Assembly: GCA_023459275.1 (NCBI GenBank)
Contig: JAEWVC010000052.1
Coordinates: forward strand, 32,822-96,821
Length of the DNA stretch: 64,000 nucleotides
Direction: 5' to 3'
Source of the DNA: Bacillota bacterium
Lineage (GTDB): Bacteria; Bacillota; Clostridia; Christensenellales; Aristaeellaceae
Part shown: in pieces, positions 23,223-31,671 of the stretch
Position numbering within the stretch: the first letter of the stretch is position 1
Layout: the number at the start of each line of letters is the position of its first letter
Program-made: the position numbers and the translations under genes
The notes under the pieces: model-generated
The model's input: the letters and a program-made list of their open reading frames with translations, nothing else
Told to the model about the DNA's origin: nothing
Databases searched by the model: none

Positions 23223-25088
23223 CTACTCCTTCTTTTCCACAGCCGCCCAGGCCAGCACTGCTTCCGCCGCGGGCTTTGTCATGCCTGGCACTTGCAGCAA
23301 TTCAGTAAACGAGGCCTTTTTCACCGCCTGCAGGGAATGGAAGTGCTTAAGTAGTGCCTTCCTGCGCTGGGGGCCGATACCGGGGATGTCCTCCATCTGG
23401 CTGTGCACGTTTTCCTTGCCCCGCAGGTTCCGGTGGTGGGTAATGGCAAAGCGGTGCGCCTCATCCCTTATGCGCTGGATCAGGTGCAGCGCAGGGGAAT
23501 GTTTGTCCAGCAGAATAGGGTACTCTCTGTCCGGCAGATAGATTTCTTCCAGACGCTTGGCCAGGCCGAACATGGGCACGTTGGCCCCGGCCTCACGCAT
23601 GGCCCGCAACGCGAAGGCCAATTGCTCCGGCCCGCCGTCGATGAGCACCAGATCCGGGAAATCCGAAAACCGGCCGCCCTCCATGGGCAGCCCGGCCTCC
23701 TGCCGTTCCTTCTGTTCCGTAAGCCCGTGGCTGAACCGGCGGCCCACCACCTCGTTCATGGAGGCGAAGTCGTTGGGTCCCTCCACCGTCTTGATGCGGA
23801 AATGCCGGTACTCCTTCTTGGCCGGCTCCCCATTGATGAACACCACCATGGAAGCCACGCTCAAAGCGCCCTGGGTATTGGAGATGTCATAGCCCTCCAT
23901 GCGCCGGGGCGCTTCTTTTAGACCCAGCGCCTCCCCCAGCGCCGCCATAGCGCCCGTGGTCCGCTCCTCCCGGATGGCGCTGCGGGCGTTCCGCTTTTCC
24001 AGGGCATCCAGGGCGTTCTTCTCCGCCAGCATAATCAGGTCGTGCTTTTCCCCGCGCTTGGGCGTCAAAAGCGTTACCGCGCCGCCCTTCGCCTCCCGGA
24101 GCCAGGCTTCCAGCTCCTCCCGGCTTTCTGGCAGCTCCTGGCAGAGCACCTGCCTTGGGATCAGGTTTCCGTCCTCGTAATACTGGGTCAGGAAGGCGGC
24201 CAGCGCCTCGCCCTTGTCGTCGCCCCCGGCCTGGGGAAGCACAAAGGAATCCCCGCCGATCATCCTTCCGCCCCGGACGTACAGCACCTGCACCATGGCA
24301 TCCAGCCCGTCCTGGGCGATGGCCAGCACATCCTGGTCCGCGCCGCTTACCTGGATGGCCCGCTGCCGCTCCATCAAAAGCTCCACATCGGCGATCTTGT
24401 CCCGCAGGTTGGCCGCCCGCTCAAAGCGCAGCTCCCCGGCCGCCTTTTCCATCTCCTCCCGCATGCTCTTCACCACGTCCTGGTACCTGCCGCCAAGGAA
24501 GGCCAGCACCTGCTCCATCATGGCGCTGTATTCCTCCCTGGTGCATTTGTTGGCGCAGGGGGCCAGGCACCGGCCGATCTCGTACTGCACGCAAGGCCGG
24601 CGCGGGCTTTTCAGGGGCAGGTCCAATGTACAGGATCGCAAAGGGAAAATATTCTGAACCGCGTCCATCACCTGCCGGACCACCGTGGCGCCGATGTAGG
24701 GGCCGAAGTATTTCGCCCCGTCCTTTTCGATGCGCCTTGCCACTTCCAGCCTTGGAAAGGGCTTTTGCATATCCACCCGCACATAGGGGTAATGCTTGTC
24801 GTCCTTCAGCAGGATGTTATAGTAGGGCTTGTGGCGCTTGATAAGGTTGCATTCCAGGATCAGCGCCTCCAGGTTGGTGGAGCAGAGCATGATATCAAAA
24901 TCGTCGATCTTTTCCACCATAGCCGCCACCTTCAGGGTGTGCCCGCGGCTGTTTTGGAAATAGCTGCGCACCCTGTTTTTCAGGTTCACGGCCTTGCCCA
25001 CATAGATGATCTCCCCCTGCCGCTTCATCAGGTAGCAGCCGGGGCTGTCGGGCAGATTTTCAATTTTCAGGCGCAATTCATCCGTCAT
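23223..25088 (-). CDS. uvrC: Excinuclease ABC subunit C
   Basis: Dual-incision nuclease of nucleotide excision repair, about 621 residues. N-terminal GIY-YIG domain (LPDSPGCYLMKRQGEIIYVG), cysteine cluster region (CVQYEIGRCLAPCANKC), UVR domain (ERAANLRDKIADVELLMERQ), RNase H-like second nuclease domain (EGYDISNTQGALSVASMVVF; DLVLIDGGPEQL), and C-terminal helix-hairpin-helix (IPGIGPQRRKALLKHFHSLQ). ATG 25088 chosen; an in-frame TTG at 25106 is possible. The start lies just after a terminator for the preceding gene, so a separate promoter or readthrough is needed. Confidence 0.96.
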   Translation of the reverse strand: MTDELRLKIENLPDSPGCYLMKRQGEIIYVGKAVNLKNRVRSYFQNSRGHTLKVAAMVEKIDDFDIMLCSTNLEALILECNLIKRHKPYYNILLKDDKHYPYVRVDMQKPFPRLEVARRIEKDGAKYFGPYIGATVVRQVMDAVQNIFPLRSCTLDLPLKSPRRPCVQYEIGRCLAPCANKCTREEYSAMMEQVLAFLGGRYQDVVKSMREEMEKAAGELRFERAANLRDKIADVELLMERQRAIQVSGADQDVLAIAQDGLDAMVQVLYVRGGRMIGGDSFVLPQAGGDDKGEALAAFLTQYYEDGNLIPRQVLCQELPESREELEAWLREAKGGAVTLLTPKRGEKHDLIMLAEKNALDALEKRNARSAIREERTTGAMAALGEALGLKEAPRRMEGYDISNTQGALSVASMVVFINGEPAKKEYRHFRIKTVEGPNDFASMNEVVGRRFSHGLTEQKERQEAGLPMEGGRFSDFPDLVLIDGGPEQLAFALRAMREAGANVPMFGLAKRLEEIYLPDREYPILLDKHSPALHLIQRIRDEAHRFAITHHRNLRGKENVHSQMEDIPGIGPQRRKALLKHFHSLQAVKKASFTELLQVPGMTKPAAEAVLAWAAVEKKE

Positions 25089-25104
25089 TTGTTTTCCTAC
25101 TTTC

Positions 25105-25133
25105 AAAAAAGCCGGGCAGCTTGGCTGCCCGGC
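25105..25133 (-). terminator. Terminator after the DUF1292 gene
   Basis: Reading the minus strand: stem GCCGGGCAGC/GCTGCCCGGC (25133-25124 and 25120-25111) with a 3-base loop and six T (25110-25105). It lies only 17 bases upstream of the uvrC ATG. Confidence 0.88.
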
Positions 25134-25170
25134 CCATGAAACCTATTCTGTTTTCCTGAAAACCCTGATG

Positions 25171-25560
25171 TTATTCCTCGTCGTCTTCTTCGTCATCCAG
25201 GTCTTCATCGTCGTCTTCACTGAAGTTGGTTTGAACCACCTGAATGAGTTTTTCCATCAGGTCCTCGTCCACGGGCACGAATTCTTCCACTTCTTCGCCA
25301 TTTTCCTCGGTGGAAGTGAGCACCTTCATAATGTAAAGGTCTGTCTCCTCATCGTGGTCGCAATCGCACCCACAGGCTTCGCATTCCTCACAGGATTCGT
25401 CTTCACTGTCCTCTGCAGCGCCAAGGACCACATATTCCTCACCATTGTAGAAGAAGTACTCCATGACCTGCAGAAGGAGCTTATTTCCCTCCTCGTCCGT
25501 TGCTTCGACGATATCCGGCTGGTCATCCTCGTACAATGGAATCACCCCGCTTCCTTGCAT
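25171..25560 (-). CDS. DUF1292 family small acidic protein
   Basis: 129 residues, very acidic. The conserved DUF1292 core is MEYFFYNGEEYVVLGAAEDS with a preceding IVEATDEEGNKLLLQV. It has an inserted cysteine-rich acidic stretch (CEECEACGCDCDHDEE) that may bind metal, and a tail of Asp/Glu (NFSEDDDEDLDDEEDDEE). I chose ATG 25560, the only canonical start between the promoter and the core; the longer in-frame reading to 25686 crosses the promoter. Function of the family is unknown; in Clostridia it is usually found near ruvX-type genes, which are not here. Confidence 0.8.
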   Translation of the reverse strand: MQGSGVIPLYEDDQPDIVEATDEEGNKLLLQVMEYFFYNGEEYVVLGAAEDSEDESCEECEACGCDCDHDEETDLYIMKVLTSTEENGEEVEEFVPVDEDLMEKLIQVVQTNFSEDDDEDLDDEEDDEE

Positions 25561-25627
25561 CCCGCAGCCTTTTTTTGCCGCGCCTTCGATGCATGCTTCA
25601 CAAGTATTTTCCCTTGGTTCCGTCCTG

Positions 25628-25656
25628 ATTATACCAGAACCGGCCAAAATGCGCAA
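25628..25656 (-). promoter_or_regulatory. Promoter of the DUF1292 gene
   Basis: Minus strand TTGCGC (25656-25651), 17 bases, TATAAT (25633-25628) with TGG before the -10 box. It supports the short start at 25560, giving a leader of about 60 bases. Confidence 0.7.
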
Positions 25657-25710
25657 GGTTTGGGTCAAACATTTTAGCTTTGACAAACGCGGCTTGACGG
25701 GGCTATACTA

Positions 25711-25920
25711 TTAATTGGGGCGCTTTTTGGAAAGCGGCGTCAGGCTGCCGTCCGTTTCCTTGATGCGCACGCTGTCCAGGGTCTGCCGCACGTTCTCCCG
25801 AAACGCTTTCAAGTACTCACTGCGCAGCGCCTGCTGCTCTATAATTTCCCCTTCGGTGAGACCCACCGTTTTCTTTTTTCTGGCCAATTCATTGATCCTT
25901 CGGATTTTGTCCTCGTTCAT
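25711..25920 (-). CDS. DUF896 family protein (YnzC-like)
   Basis: 69-residue basic/helical protein with the DUF896 pattern INELARKKKTVGLTEGEIIE and QQALRSEYLKAFRENVRQTL, ending after the charged tail. The Bacillus homologue YnzC forms a two-helix hairpin and is linked to the SOS operon. Two adjacent ATGs exist; 25920 is better spaced from CGGAGG. Divergent from the GNAT gene. Confidence 0.88.
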   Translation of the reverse strand: MNEDKIRRINELARKKKTVGLTEGEIIEQQALRSEYLKAFRENVRQTLDSVRIKETDGSLTPLSKKRPN

Positions 25921-25947
25921 CATGATCCTCCGAAAGCAGGTGTCGGT

Positions 25948-26379
25948 ATGGTAGAGGGAAGATGGCTCCCCCCCGGCAAAGACATCGAACCGGCGCTTGC
26001 GCTGCGCCGGGAGATTTTTCACCTGGAAAAGGACGAAACGGACGCTCTTGCCTGGCAGGCCATCGCCCTCATGGAAGGGAAGCCCGTGGGTACGGGCCGC
26101 ATCTGGTGGCAGGACGGGGCTTTCCATATCGGCATGATCGGCGTGCTGGAGGCTTATCGAAGCCTTGGCTTCGGCGATTTTCTCACGCGGCTGCTGCTGT
26201 ACAAGGCGCAGACCCACGATGCGGGCCTGGTGCTTTTGCGTACCCCGCCGGAGACGGCGCCCTTTTTTGAAAGATACGGTTTTTCGCCCTGCGGGAAAGC
26301 AGGGCAGGACGGCGTTATCCCCTATGCGCTGAAGGGGTCGGAGATCGCTTTGGACGCCTGCCGGGGCTGCCGCCGCTGA
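25948..26379 (+). CDS. GNAT-family N-acetyltransferase
   Basis: 143 residues of the GCN5-related acetyltransferase fold: N-terminal ALALRREIFHLEKDETDALA, the strand IGMIGVLEAYRSLGFGDFL (acetyl-CoA pyrophosphate-binding region, variant of the RxxGxG/A motif), and FFERYGFSPCG near the end. Substrate unknown. The stop is six bases from the stop of the convergent membrane gene. No terminator is visible between them. Confidence 0.82.
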   Translation: MVEGRWLPPGKDIEPALALRREIFHLEKDETDALAWQAIALMEGKPVGTGRIWWQDGAFHIGMIGVLEAYRSLGFGDFLTRLLLYKAQTHDAGLVLLRTPPETAPFFERYGFSPCGKAGQDGVIPYALKGSEIALDACRGCRR

Positions 26380-26385
26380 AGCGGC

Positions 26386-27534
26386 TCATATATCCTGAAT
26401 TTCATCGGTGCCCGGCCCCTGCATCCTGGCGCGGCCAAGCGCGTCCCCGGCCATGGTCATCCACTGGGCGGCCACCATGTTGTCCGCGGGGAGCCCGTAC
26501 ACCACGCCCGCGCACAGGGACAGGGTCGCCAGCGGGTCATCCGCCCAGCATTGCTTTTGAAGCTGTTCCCGCAGCCTCGCGAGAAGCATCCCCGTATCCT
26601 GCCGGGACGGCCCGGAGTACAGGATGACGAAAGACTCCTCCTCATACCTGCCCAGAAAGTCAGACTGGCGTCGAACAAAGGGCTTCAGGGCCGCGGCAAA
26701 CTGGCGTAGCCTCGCCGCGGCGGCCACTGAGCCTTTTTCTTTGCGCACTCTTTCCATGCCGTCGGGGGACAGGACCAGCACCGCCACCGGGATACGGTTG
26801 CGCACGCACAGGGGCCATACGGCCTCCACCCAGGCGCTCACGGCTTTCCGGTTGTTCATCTGCACCTGTTCGTCCCAGGTGGTCAGCCGGGTAAGCCGGA
26901 CCGACAGCTCCTCCCTTTCCTGCGCTCCGTCCGCAAGCCGCGTTTCCAGGAAGTATTTTTCCGCCGCGCGGCGGTACCGCTCCCTGGACAGCGCATACGC
27001 GGCCGCCACAGCCAGCAGCCCGGGCAAAAGCAGGATGGGCCCGTTCACCGTGAGGAGCATGGCCAAAAAGTATCCGCCGAAGCAGGCGATGCTCAGCCCC
27101 CCGGTCATCACCATGGACGCTCCCAGCAGCACCGCCGGGGCCATGGTCACAAAGGCCGACTGCATCTGCGTGCTCAAAAACAGGATGCACAGGTCCACCA
27201 CCGTATAGTATACGGCAAACACCACCTGGCAGGCCCACAGCGCCGGTACGGGCATGGCATTCTTCGCCTGCCTCAGAAAAAAGAGACCGAACACCATGAG
27301 GCCGGTCACCGCCAGCAGCGCGAACCACCTCATCAGCGGGTCGCGCATGACCCCCAGGTCTTTCAGGGAATACAGCACGGCGGCCTGTATCAGCGCACCG
27401 GCGATGCTCACAAGCCCCAATGGAAAGCAATTGCCGCGGACGGCCTTTTGAAAAAACGTGTCTTCCCGCCCGCGTACCTCAGGCGGCAGTTCCCCTGTTA
27501 CAAAACGGCGCAGCGCATCTTTATCCGCTTTCAT
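26386..27534 (-). CDS. Membrane protein with a degenerate GGDEF domain
   Basis: 382 residues. Five to six hydrophobic segments (about 37-57, 71-89, 99-119, 131-182) precede a cytoplasmic domain that aligns by eye with GGDEF cyclases: LTRLTTWDEQVQMNNRKAVS in place of the usual LTGLYNRR, and DFLGRYEEESFVILYSGPSR where DxxxRxGGDEF should stand (about 292-311). The signature GG(D/E)EF is replaced by YEEES and the substrate-binding residues look changed, so cyclic di-GMP synthesis is unlikely. It may bind a nucleotide or act as a scaffold. It is the last gene of the six-gene envelope operon (28-base gap after the Lgt-like gene). ATG 27534 has GGGAGGG upstream. Confidence 0.72.
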   Translation of the reverse strand: MKADKDALRRFVTGELPPEVRGREDTFFQKAVRGNCFPLGLVSIAGALIQAAVLYSLKDLGVMRDPLMRWFALLAVTGLMVFGLFFLRQAKNAMPVPALWACQVVFAVYYTVVDLCILFLSTQMQSAFVTMAPAVLLGASMVMTGGLSIACFGGYFLAMLLTVNGPILLLPGLLAVAAAYALSRERYRRAAEKYFLETRLADGAQEREELSVRLTRLTTWDEQVQMNNRKAVSAWVEAVWPLCVRNRIPVAVLVLSPDGMERVRKEKGSVAAAARLRQFAAALKPFVRRQSDFLGRYEEESFVILYSGPSRQDTGMLLARLREQLQKQCWADDPLATLSLCAGVVYGLPADNMVAAQWMTMAGDALGRARMQGPGTDEIQDI

Positions 27535-27562
27535 CTATCGTTCCCTCCCAAAGGCGGTCGGG

Positions 27563-28543
27563 TCATGCTTGCAGTTGGTCACGTTTGGTTCTTTCCCACA
27601 GGAACAGTGCTGCGGCCGCGAGCGCGGCCATTGCAAAGGACATCATAAGATACTCCCTGGTCAGGTTGTCGCTGGTATCCACCGCAAATTCCTTGACCAC
27701 GGCCAGGACGATGGCGGCTGCCGCAATAAGCCAGGCGGCGATGACCCCTCCGCGCAGGCCTTCCCGCCTGATCACCCGGATGCTGAACACCGCGATGGCC
27801 GCCACCGGCAGCAGGATGCTGATGATCTGGGAAGCCCTGACAAAACCCAGCAGCAGATGCCTGTCATCCCGGAGGCTCTCCAGAACCACCTGGGCGGAGC
27901 CGAACAGGGTGATAAACACCAGCGCAAGATCGCCGGGCTTTGCCGCCCCCGCCTTTTTGCCAAGGAACAAAATAACCATCACCGCAAGCAGCAGCACGGC
28001 GGCGGCGGCCTCATACCGGAACACCGCCTGGAACACGTCGTCGCTCCAGGTTTCCTGAATGCCAAAGAAGGGGCTCTGCCGCATCCACTCCGCCTCGATG
28101 CTCCTGCCCCGGCCCAGCACCGTATAGATTTCCCCCAGCCTGGCCAGGGCGATGAAAGCGCCGGCCGAAACCGCCATAAGGTCCAGAAGGCTGCCTAAGC
28201 GCACGCGCTTCACCTTTGCGGCGATGACGGCCGCCAGGCCCGCGCCCATCAGCGCGCCCATCATGGAGAACCCGCCGTCCCAGAAGTACAGCATGGCCGC
28301 GGGCTGGCCGATCTGCTCCAGATAATACCCCAGGTTGACAAGGCAAAAAACCAGCCTGCCAAAGACCAGCCCCAGGGGGATGGACAAAGTTGCGGCCAGC
28401 AGCACGGCGTCACCTGAAAGCTTTTTCTTTTTCGCAAGGAGCAGCAATAAAACAACCCAGAGTGCCGCCCCCAGGGATACAAACAGGCCGTATGCATACA
28501 CCGTCAGGCCAAGAAATGGGAAAGACTGCACATCCTCAAACAT
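27563..28543 (-). CDS. Lgt-like membrane protein (prolipoprotein diacylglyceryl transferase family, divergent)
   Basis: 326 residues, mostly hydrophobic with seven or more helices. The N-terminus AYGLFVSLGAALWVVLLLLL and YFWDGGFSMMGALMGAGLAA resemble the Lgt core. Where active Lgt has R-x-GN-F and a conserved Asn/Glu, this protein reads ALARLGEIYTVLGRGRSIEA, so Arg and Gly stay but the Asn does not. It could be a divergent Lgt or a paralogue with a new lipid-transfer role. A genuine Lgt may be elsewhere. Neighbours are surface glycan enzymes, which favours an envelope role. Confidence 0.68.
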   Translation of the reverse strand: MFEDVQSFPFLGLTVYAYGLFVSLGAALWVVLLLLLAKKKKLSGDAVLLAATLSIPLGLVFGRLVFCLVNLGYYLEQIGQPAAMLYFWDGGFSMMGALMGAGLAAVIAAKVKRVRLGSLLDLMAVSAGAFIALARLGEIYTVLGRGRSIEAEWMRQSPFFGIQETWSDDVFQAVFRYEAAAAVLLLAVMVILFLGKKAGAAKPGDLALVFITLFGSAQVVLESLRDDRHLLLGFVRASQIISILLPVAAIAVFSIRVIRREGLRGGVIAAWLIAAAAIVLAVVKEFAVDTSDNLTREYLMMSFAMAALAAAALFLWERTKRDQLQA

Positions 28544-28570
28544 GGCGCTTCTCCTTTGTGAAAAGGGCGG

Positions 28571-29620
28571 TCATTGCCAGGAGGCGGGATCCACCGCGGA
28601 GGCAAAATAGATGATGTCGCTGGTGGACCGCTCGGATTTGATCTTGTTATGGCTGTAGAACGCGTTGTTAAAGATCAGCGCGGAGGAATTGCCCCCGTCC
28701 AGGTTGAAGGCCTGGGTGCAGCCCAGCTCCTTCATGAAGGCCGCCAATACGTTCAGGTCCAGGCCGGGCGAATCGTCCAGCCGCCCGTCCACCGCCACCA
28801 TCACGTACTCCAGGGGGCCTACCTGCCCGATGGCCGAGCGCGGGTTGGGCCGCCGGATGTCAAACTGATAGGATTCCGGCAATTCCTGCACCGCGCCGTC
28901 AATGATCAGCGCCGGGCCAAAGGTAAAGGCCTGCAGGATGGGATTCTCCGTGTCCGCCATCATGGCCGCGAACTGCGCCATTTTGTCGGAAACCAGGATA
29001 TGAAAATCCCCGCGGCTGTCCACCGCCAGCACATGCAGGCTGCCCTTGTCCTTGGAGGGCGTGCGGTAGATTTGGCCCTGGCGGGCGATGTACAGGTAGT
29101 TGCCCTTGTCGTTGTTGGCGTAATAGTCCCCGTTCATGGCCACCACCGCGTTGTTGTTCTTGGCCAGGGCGGAGGTCTTGTTGGTTCTGTTGGAGCCGAA
29201 AGGCCCCGCCAGCCCGGTACGGAATTGGCTGGCGTCGGCGATCTTCACATGGGCTATGTGGCACATGGAGCCTTCCACTTCCCGGTGCTCCATGGTCACG
29301 GTGATGCTTGCATCCTGGTAGGTGTCCTCCGTATAGCAGGCGGGGTTAGGCAGCAGGCCTGCGGAAAAATCTATGGGCAGCGCCGCCGGCACCGCGGTGG
29401 CTTCCGGCGCGGAGCCGCCGCTGGCGCTTACCGTAAGCGCGGCGCCGGAGTCTGCCGGTTCCTGCGAATCTTCATCAGACAGGAGGAAAATGTTGTCGTT
29501 ATACGCGTTTTCCGCGGAGAGCAGCACAGCGCCCGAGGGCACCACAAAGGGCAGCACCAGCAGCATCAGCACGATCAAGAGGGCGTAAACGGATTTTTCC
29601 ACACGGCGGTCCTTTTCCAT
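28571..29620 (-). CDS. Phosphodiester glycosidase family protein (NAGPA domain), membrane-anchored
   Basis: 349 residues. An N-terminal hydrophobic segment (YALLIVLMLLVLPFVVPSG) anchors or exports it. A low-complexity linker (TVSASGGSAPEATAVP) leads to the NAGPA domain: ALAKNNNAVVAMNGDYYANN, QAFTFGPALIIDGAVQELPE, SAIGQVGPLEYVMVAVDGRL and the signature QAFNLDGGNSSALIFNN. The family includes the mammalian uncovering enzyme that cleaves N-acetylglucosamine-1-phosphodiester; bacterial members are linked to exopolysaccharide or teichoic acid. I start at ATG 29620 (AAGGAGTGACC before it). It is a tandem paralogue of the next gene. Confidence 0.85.
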   Translation of the reverse strand: MEKDRRVEKSVYALLIVLMLLVLPFVVPSGAVLLSAENAYNDNIFLLSDEDSQEPADSGAALTVSASGGSAPEATAVPAALPIDFSAGLLPNPACYTEDTYQDASITVTMEHREVEGSMCHIAHVKIADASQFRTGLAGPFGSNRTNKTSALAKNNNAVVAMNGDYYANNDKGNYLYIARQGQIYRTPSKDKGSLHVLAVDSRGDFHILVSDKMAQFAAMMADTENPILQAFTFGPALIIDGAVQELPESYQFDIRRPNPRSAIGQVGPLEYVMVAVDGRLDDSPGLDLNVLAAFMKELGCTQAFNLDGGNSSALIFNNAFYSHNKIKSERSTSDIIYFASAVDPASWQ

Positions 29621-29625
29621 AACGG

Positions 29626-30528
29626 TCACTCCTTGTCCTGCGCGCCCTGCCAGGTATCCTCCGGCACGGCCGAGGCGAAATAAATGATATCGGAGATGTT
29701 GCGGGCCGATTTATCATCCATCTTGTTGTAATACTGTCCGTTGAATACCATGGCGGAGGAGCCGCCCCCGTCCAGATTGAAAGCCTCCTGGCATCCAAGT
29801 TCCCCCATGAACTCCGCCAGCATTTTCAGGGTGATCCCCCTGGAATAACCGTCCATGCGGCCTTCCACCATCACCAGCACATATTCCAGCGGGCCGGCCT
29901 GGCCGATGGCCACCCGGGGCGCCCGGTCCTGGGGGGAAAAGCCATAGCTGTTGTAGACCACCTGCACCTCCCCGTCCATGACCAGGGCGGGGCCGAAGGT
30001 AAAGGCATTGACAACGGTATGCCCGGACTCCAAAAAAGCCGCCAGATCCGTTTTGCCGGATTTTTTGAGGATGTGGAAATCCCCGTTTTCATCAATGATC
30101 AAAAGATCCAGGCCCTTTTTGCTCAGGGTTTTGATGTATGTCTCCCCCTGCCGGACCGTGTATCCCCTGCTGCTGTACTGGAAATAGTCGCCGTTGATGG
30201 CCACTACCGCGTTGGCTTCCGTGGCCATTTGAAGGGGCTTGGCCGTTTTCTTGGAGCCGTAGGGCCCGGCCAGCGCGGTGCGCAGCTGGGTGGGATCGCT
30301 GATTTTGACCCAGGCGATGTTGTACACGGAATCGCCTATTTTCCGGCTCTCCAGGCTCACGGAGATGGTTTCGTCCTCGTAGGCCGTTTCCGACAGATAC
30401 CCTGCGGGATTGGGCGCATACCCCCGCGAAAAATCAAGAGGAAGAAAGTACCCTTCCCCCAGGGCAAAGGATGCCTGGCAGGCCAGCAAAACCATCATCA
30501 TAACCGCAGCGATACGCCGTTTTTTCAT
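29626..30528 (-). CDS. Phosphodiester glycosidase family protein (NAGPA domain), secreted
   Basis: 300 residues, paralogue of the downstream gene. Its N-terminus KKRRIAAVMMMVLLACQASF could be a lipoprotein signal (cysteine after LLA) or a normal signal peptide. The domain has the same order of motifs: EANAVVAINGDYFQYSSRGY, NAFTFGPALVMDGEVQVV, VAIGQAGPLEYVLVMVEGRM and EAFNLDGGGSSAMVFNGQY. The start ATG 30528 overlaps the stop of the glycosyltransferase (ATGA), so translation is coupled. AAGGAGCGG lies upstream. Probable role: hydrolysis or transfer at a glycosyl phosphodiester in a wall polymer, inferred from family only. Confidence 0.87.
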   Translation of the reverse strand: MKKRRIAAVMMMVLLACQASFALGEGYFLPLDFSRGYAPNPAGYLSETAYEDETISVSLESRKIGDSVYNIAWVKISDPTQLRTALAGPYGSKKTAKPLQMATEANAVVAINGDYFQYSSRGYTVRQGETYIKTLSKKGLDLLIIDENGDFHILKKSGKTDLAAFLESGHTVVNAFTFGPALVMDGEVQVVYNSYGFSPQDRAPRVAIGQAGPLEYVLVMVEGRMDGYSRGITLKMLAEFMGELGCQEAFNLDGGGSSAMVFNGQYYNKMDDKSARNISDIIYFASAVPEDTWQGAQDKE

Positions 30529-31646
30529 CCCAGCTCCGCTCCTTGCCTTTGATCCTGCGGATGCTTTCCGAAAACCCAGCGCCGCTGCACGCGGTAATTG
30601 ACAAAGAACAGCACCGTACTCACGATGATCACCGCCAAAACATAGGGGAAGTTCAGATACTTGACCGCGGATGTCACCGCGCTCCAGGACACAACCCACG
30701 AGAAGGCGCACAGGATCAAATAGCGCAGCAGCGTGTTGGCGTCCTCCCGGCGGGCGGCGCTGAAACGGAACACAAAGGTCTTGTTCACCAAAAAATTGAC
30801 CAGGGAGGAAACCACCCGGGCCGTGCCCATGGCGACGGCGGTGCGCCCCGCTTCCCTGAGCCCGGCATTTTGCAAAAGCCCGTACAGCAGAAAGTTGATG
30901 CCCAGGTCCAGCCCGGTAGCCAGGAAGGAGGAGGACAGGAACCTGAAAAAATTCTTGAAAATCACCTTGTAGATGCGGATGCTGTCCTTGACGGTGTTAA
31001 AATGGGTGCCCTTGTTTTGGTTTTCGTACACCGTCTCAATGGGCACGGCGGTCATGGGCAGGTTGTCCCTGGCGCATTCGATGAGCATGTTCATTTCATA
31101 CTCAAAGCGGTGCCCCTCCACCTTGCACATAAAATCAAGGTGCCTGGCGGCAAACGCCCGGAGCCCGGTCTGCGTATCCTTGAGCCAGCGGCCGTACAGC
31201 AGCCAGAAGGTGAAGGAGGTAATCCTGTTGCCGGCCCGGCTTCTGCCTGGCACGTTGGCCAGGGAAAAATCCCGGGTGCCCAGCAGCAGCCCTCCCTCGC
31301 CCTGGGCCAGGAGGCAGGCCAGTTCCCACACATCCTTCACGGTATGCTGGCCGTCGGAGTCCGCCGTCACCACGCCGGGGCAGCCGGGAAGCGTGTCCCG
31401 GATGTAGGCGAAGCCCGTTTTCAGCGCATCGCCCTTTCCCCTGTTCTTTTCATGGTGCAGGACCTGGCACCCGGGGAGGCCCGCCAGCTCCGTAAAAATA
31501 GGCTGATAGGCGGGGCCCGACCCGTCGTCCACTACCACCACGTGCAAAAACCCCTTCTCCAGCAACTGCCGGATATAGGGGACAAGCTTCTCATCAGGCT
31601 CCAGGGAAGGAATCAGGACTGCCGCCTGCCTGGGCTCCATCGGCAT
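30525..31646 (-). CDS. Family-2 glycosyltransferase fused to a GtrA-like membrane domain
   Basis: 373 residues. Residues 1-220 are a GT2 enzyme: AAVLIPSLEPDEKLVPYIRQ, VVVVDDGSG, KNRGKGDALKTGFAYIRDTL, TADSDGQHT (DxD equivalent) and GLRAFAARHLDFM, resembling dolichol-phosphate-type mannosyl/glucosyl transferases. Residues about 230-365 are a GtrA domain with four helices (ATGLDLGINFLLYGLLQ; ARVVSSLVNFLVNKTFVFRF). Such fusions make polyprenyl-phosphate sugars and flip them for glycosylation of surface polymers. Fits the adjacent glycosidases. Start ATG 31646 follows AAGGCGGGTG. Confidence 0.87.
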   Translation of the reverse strand: MPMEPRQAAVLIPSLEPDEKLVPYIRQLLEKGFLHVVVVDDGSGPAYQPIFTELAGLPGCQVLHHEKNRGKGDALKTGFAYIRDTLPGCPGVVTADSDGQHTVKDVWELACLLAQGEGGLLLGTRDFSLANVPGRSRAGNRITSFTFWLLYGRWLKDTQTGLRAFAARHLDFMCKVEGHRFEYEMNMLIECARDNLPMTAVPIETVYENQNKGTHFNTVKDSIRIYKVIFKNFFRFLSSSFLATGLDLGINFLLYGLLQNAGLREAGRTAVAMGTARVVSSLVNFLVNKTFVFRFSAARREDANTLLRYLILCAFSWVVSWSAVTSAVKYLNFPYVLAVIIVSTVLFFVNYRVQRRWVFGKHPQDQRQGAELG

Positions 31647-31671
31647 AGGTACACCCGCCTTGCGTAGGTAT

